From assembly GCA_958295915.1 (NCBI GenBank), contig OY282381.1, positions 4,548,722-4,612,721 of the forward strand: a DNA stretch of 64,000 bases, read 5' to 3'. This document shows positions 61,584-64,000 of this stretch, piece after piece. Position 1 is the first letter of the stretch, and every line of letters begins with the position of its first letter. A program made the position numbers and the translations under genes. The notes beneath the pieces were generated by a model, which worked only from the letters and a program-made list of their open reading frames with translations, was not told the origin of the DNA and made no database searches. This stretch comes from an uncultured Caldilineaceae bacterium. Its GTDB lineage: Bacteria > Chloroflexota > Anaerolineae > Caldilineales > Caldilineaceae.

Positions 61584-63011
61584 ATGCATCAGTTCGACTC
61601 TCCCAACGAAGCCTGCGGCGCGTTTGGCATCTGCGTGCCAGGGCTGGACATCGCTCAGCCGACATATTCTGCCATGTACGCCTTGCAACACCGGGGTCAG
61701 GAGGCCGCCGGCATCGCCACATGCGACGGCAAGACCGCCTATATCCACAAAGGGCTGGGCCTTGTCTCTCAGGTGTTCAATGAGGACAACCTGAGCCATC
61801 TACATGGGCATCTGGGCATCGGCCACACCCGCTACTCCACCACCGGTTCGCCCCGCCTGAGCAACACCCAGCCATATATTCTGGAGACACTCGACGGCCC
61901 GCTGGCCATCGCCCATAACGGCAATCTGATCAACGCGCCCCAACTGCGGCGGAAACTGCTGGAGGGGGGCGTCGGCCTGTCCACCTCTACCGACAGCGAG
62001 TTAATTATCCACCTGTTGGCCAGCGCACGCGGCTCCTGGCTGCAACGCATCCGCCAAATGATGGCGATTGCCGAAGGCGCGTATGCGCTGACGATCCTCA
62101 CCCGCGATGCGATCTACGGTGTGCGGGATCCATGGGGACTGCGCCCGCTGGTGCTGGGCGAGCTGGAAAACGGCTATGCCATCGCCTCCGAGAGCTGCGC
62201 CTTTGCCCCCATCGGCGCCCGCGTTGTGCGGGAGATTGAACCTGGAGAGATCGTTCGCATCGACCAAGAAGGGCACAAAATTGTTCAGGGAGCGCCAGCA
62301 GAGCAGGCGGCCTTCTGTACATTCGAGCAGATCTACTTCGCCCGCCCAGATAGCATTTTGAACGGACGACTGGTTCATCAGGCGCGGCAGGCTCTAGGGC
62401 GCCAGTTAGCCAGGGATGCGCCGATAGAGGCCGATATCGTCGTGTCTGTGCCGGACAGCGGCACACCCCACGCCATCGGCTACGCCCAGGAAAGCGGCAT
62501 CGAATACAGCGAAGGGCTGATCAAGAGCCACTATATCGGACGCACATTCATCCAGCCGACAGACCGCCAGCGTAAATTCGGTGTGGCAATGAAGTTTAAC
62601 CCCCTGCCAGACAATTTGCGGGGACAGCGAGTGGTGCTGGTGGATGATTCGATCGTGCGGGGCAACACCTGCGGCCCGCTCGTGCAGCTTTTGCGGGACG
62701 CAGGCGCGACAGAAATACATATGCGGGTGGCCTGTCCACCTATCCGCTTCCCCTGCTTTATGGGCATAGACATGGCGAACCAATCAGAGCTGATCGCCGC
62801 GCAAAAAAGCGTAGAAGAGATTAGAGACCACATCTGCGCGGACTCTTTGGCCTATCTCAGCGTAGATGGCATGATGAATGCCCTGCGATCCGAAAATGGA
62901 TACTGCAACGCCTGCTTCACCGGCCAGTATCCTTTCGAAACGCCGGTGCTGGAGTTGGAACTGGAGTTGAAGGAAAAAGAGAAGTTCGCAGGGGTATTGG
63001 GAGGGTCGTAG
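61584..63011 (+). CDS. purF: Amidophosphoribosyltransferase (iron-sulfur, propeptide type)
   Basis: A 475-residue first enzyme of purine synthesis. The start has AAGGAG 8 bases upstream. A 10-residue propeptide precedes the catalytic Cys11 (NEACGAFGICVPG). The PRPP-binding motif is VVLVDDSIVRGNTCGPL. Cysteines in FCTFEQIYFARPDS, IRFPCFMGIDM and GYCNACFTGQYPF match the 4Fe-4S ligands of the Bacillus-type enzyme. The glutamine site has GHTRYSTTG and IAHNGNL. Confidence 0.97.
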   Translation: MHQFDSPNEACGAFGICVPGLDIAQPTYSAMYALQHRGQEAAGIATCDGKTAYIHKGLGLVSQVFNEDNLSHLHGHLGIGHTRYSTTGSPRLSNTQPYILETLDGPLAIAHNGNLINAPQLRRKLLEGGVGLSTSTDSELIIHLLASARGSWLQRIRQMMAIAEGAYALTILTRDAIYGVRDPWGLRPLVLGELENGYAIASESCAFAPIGARVVREIEPGEIVRIDQEGHKIVQGAPAEQAAFCTFEQIYFARPDSILNGRLVHQARQALGRQLARDAPIEADIVVSVPDSGTPHAIGYAQESGIEYSEGLIKSHYIGRTFIQPTDRQRKFGVAMKFNPLPDNLRGQRVVLVDDSIVRGNTCGPLVQLLRDAGATEIHMRVACPPIRFPCFMGIDMANQSELIAAQKSVEEIRDHICADSLAYLSVDGMMNALRSENGYCNACFTGQYPFETPVLELELELKEKEKFAGVLGGS

Positions 63012-63087
63012 AGGCTGGCCTTGTGCCTGCCCATGACTCAACGGGACGAGACGCTGCGCGCCGGCAATCGGCAAAGGGGTATGCAAC

Positions 63088-64000
63088 ATGAACATTCTCC
63101 TCATCGGCTCCGGCGGTAGGGAGCACGCCCTGGCATGGAAGTTGGGGCAGTCAGAGCGGGTAACGCGCATTTTCGTAGCGCCAGGGAACGGCGGCACTGC
63201 CACGACGACGAAGTGCAGGAATGTCGCCATCTCTGCCGATGATCTGCCGACGCTGCGCCGCTTCGCACAGGAAAACGCCGTAGAACTGACAGTGACCGGG
63301 CCGGAAGCCCCGTTGGTGGCGGGTATTGTTGACTATTTCGCCGCAGAAAGACTGCCAGTATTCGGCCCGAGCAAAGCTGCCGCCCAGCTAGAAGGTTCGA
63401 AGGCTTTCTCGAAAGCATTTATGGCGCGTCATGCCATCCCCACCGCATGGGCGCAGGTGTTCACTGATTTCGAAGCGGCGGCAGATTTTGTGCATGAGCT
63501 GGACACACTACCCGTACTCAAAGCCAGTGGTCTGGCCGCTGGCAAGGGCGTGCTTCTGCCGGAAAACAGGGACGAGGCTGTCGCCCAACTGCGCGCCATG
63601 ATCGTCGAGCGGCGTTTCGGTGATGCCGGCGCGACCGTTCTGGTGGAAGAGCGGCTGTACGGCCCAGAACTGTCAATACTGGCCTTCTGCGACGGCAAAA
63701 GCCTGCAGCTGATGCCCGCCGCCCAGGATCACAAACGGCTGATGAACGGCGACCAGGGGCCCAATACCGGTGGCATGGGCGCGTTCGCGCCGTCGCCTTT
63801 AGCGACTCGGGCCCTGCTGACAGAAGTTGAACGCACAATTCTGCGCCCGACACTGGCCGCCATGGCCACAGAAGGCGCCCCCTACCGAGGCGTTCTGTAC
63901 GCCGGGCTGATGCTGACCGAATCGGGGCCAAAAGTGCTGGAATTCAACTGTCGCTTCGGTGATCCGGAAGCGCAGGCCATTCTGCCTTTGCTGCAGAGCG
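63088..64000 (+). CDS. purD: Phosphoribosylamine-glycine ligase (3' end outside window)
   Basis: The frame from ATG 63088 (GGGGTATGCAAC upstream) is open to the window end, 304 residues. N-terminal MNILLIGSGGREHALAWKL is diagnostic; further motifs are GPEAPLVAGIVDYF, FGPSKAAAQLEGSKAFSK, LKASGLAAGKGV, AQDHKRLMNGDQGPNTGGMG and LEFNCRFGDPEAQ. The ATP-grasp core is complete; roughly 110 C-terminal residues lie outside the window. Confidence 0.96.
   Translation, partial: MNILLIGSGGREHALAWKLGQSERVTRIFVAPGNGGTATTTKCRNVAISADDLPTLRRFAQENAVELTVTGPEAPLVAGIVDYFAAERLPVFGPSKAAAQLEGSKAFSKAFMARHAIPTAWAQVFTDFEAAADFVHELDTLPVLKASGLAAGKGVLLPENRDEAVAQLRAMIVERRFGDAGATVLVEERLYGPELSILAFCDGKSLQLMPAAQDHKRLMNGDQGPNTGGMGAFAPSPLATRALLTEVERTILRPTLAAMATEGAPYRGVLYAGLMLTESGPKVLEFNCRFGDPEAQAILPLLQS

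Overview
The window looks like a chromosomal segment of a GC-rich Gram-positive-like or Chloroflexota-type bacterium. This is inferred from gene content, not proven. Substrate-binding proteins carry twin-arginine plus lipobox leaders of the RRDFLRxTGMGTAGLALAACA style. There are three PhyH-type dioxygenases beside ABC transporters, an FtsX permease of about 1,000 residues, a PurL with an N-terminal PurS-like part, and dense families of short interspersed intergenic repeats. A Caldilineales-like member of Chloroflexota would fit best.

Layout. Positions 1-3901 (minus) hold a truncated FtsX-type permease and its ATPase. Positions 4370-11798 (plus) hold a complete peptide/oligosaccharide ABC importer (binding protein, two permeases, fused double ATPase) and a zinc-type dehydrogenase, followed by a convergent PhyH oxygenase. 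Positions 13260-19495 (plus) hold a second, orphan family-5 binding protein behind a leader of five tandem hairpins, then a beta-propeller protein, an enolase-superfamily dehydratase and a thiamine-diphosphate enzyme, which looks like a sugar-acid catabolic set. Positions 20394-24890 hold an aapJQMP amino-acid importer.

Positions 24924-32813 form an accessory island. It has a solitary 1,341-residue type IIG-like restriction-modification enzyme, then a dense patch of intact and broken toxin-antitoxin-type genes: DUF4258, two YgiT-type zinc fingers with identical protein sequence, an MNT nucleotidyltransferase whose HEPN partner is cut off after about 20 codons, an Uma2-type nuclease, HicB/HicA remnants, a chimeric scrap joining Uma2 and MNT pieces, and a coiled-coil protein with six 42-bp repeats.

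Positions 32857-52614 are metabolic: an amidase, a sugar ABC importer with a PhyH gene, argG-argJ, a cytochrome P450, a second sugar ABC importer on the minus strand, a third PhyH gene, a bicupin, a Gfo/Idh/MocA oxidoreductase with a TIM-barrel isomerase, and an amino-acid binding protein plus permease without an ATPase. A tRNA-Glu gene with promoter and terminator follows.

Positions 53107-64000 hold a purine biosynthesis operon purL-Q-C-E-K-F-D (purD runs off the window). A TnpB element bounded by a perfect 26-bp inverted repeat and an 8-bp direct repeat sits exactly at the purL start codon, downstream of a consensus promoter and a remnant IS607-type resolvase. Copies of short intergenic repeats lie in frame inside purL and purQ.

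The strongest candidates for something unusual are the TIR-bounded TnpB element, the five-hairpin leader at 13047-13213, the toxin-antitoxin patch with its silent-only duplicated zinc finger, and the in-frame colonisation of purine genes by intergenic repeats. All functions are read from sequence motifs by eye; no database search was run.
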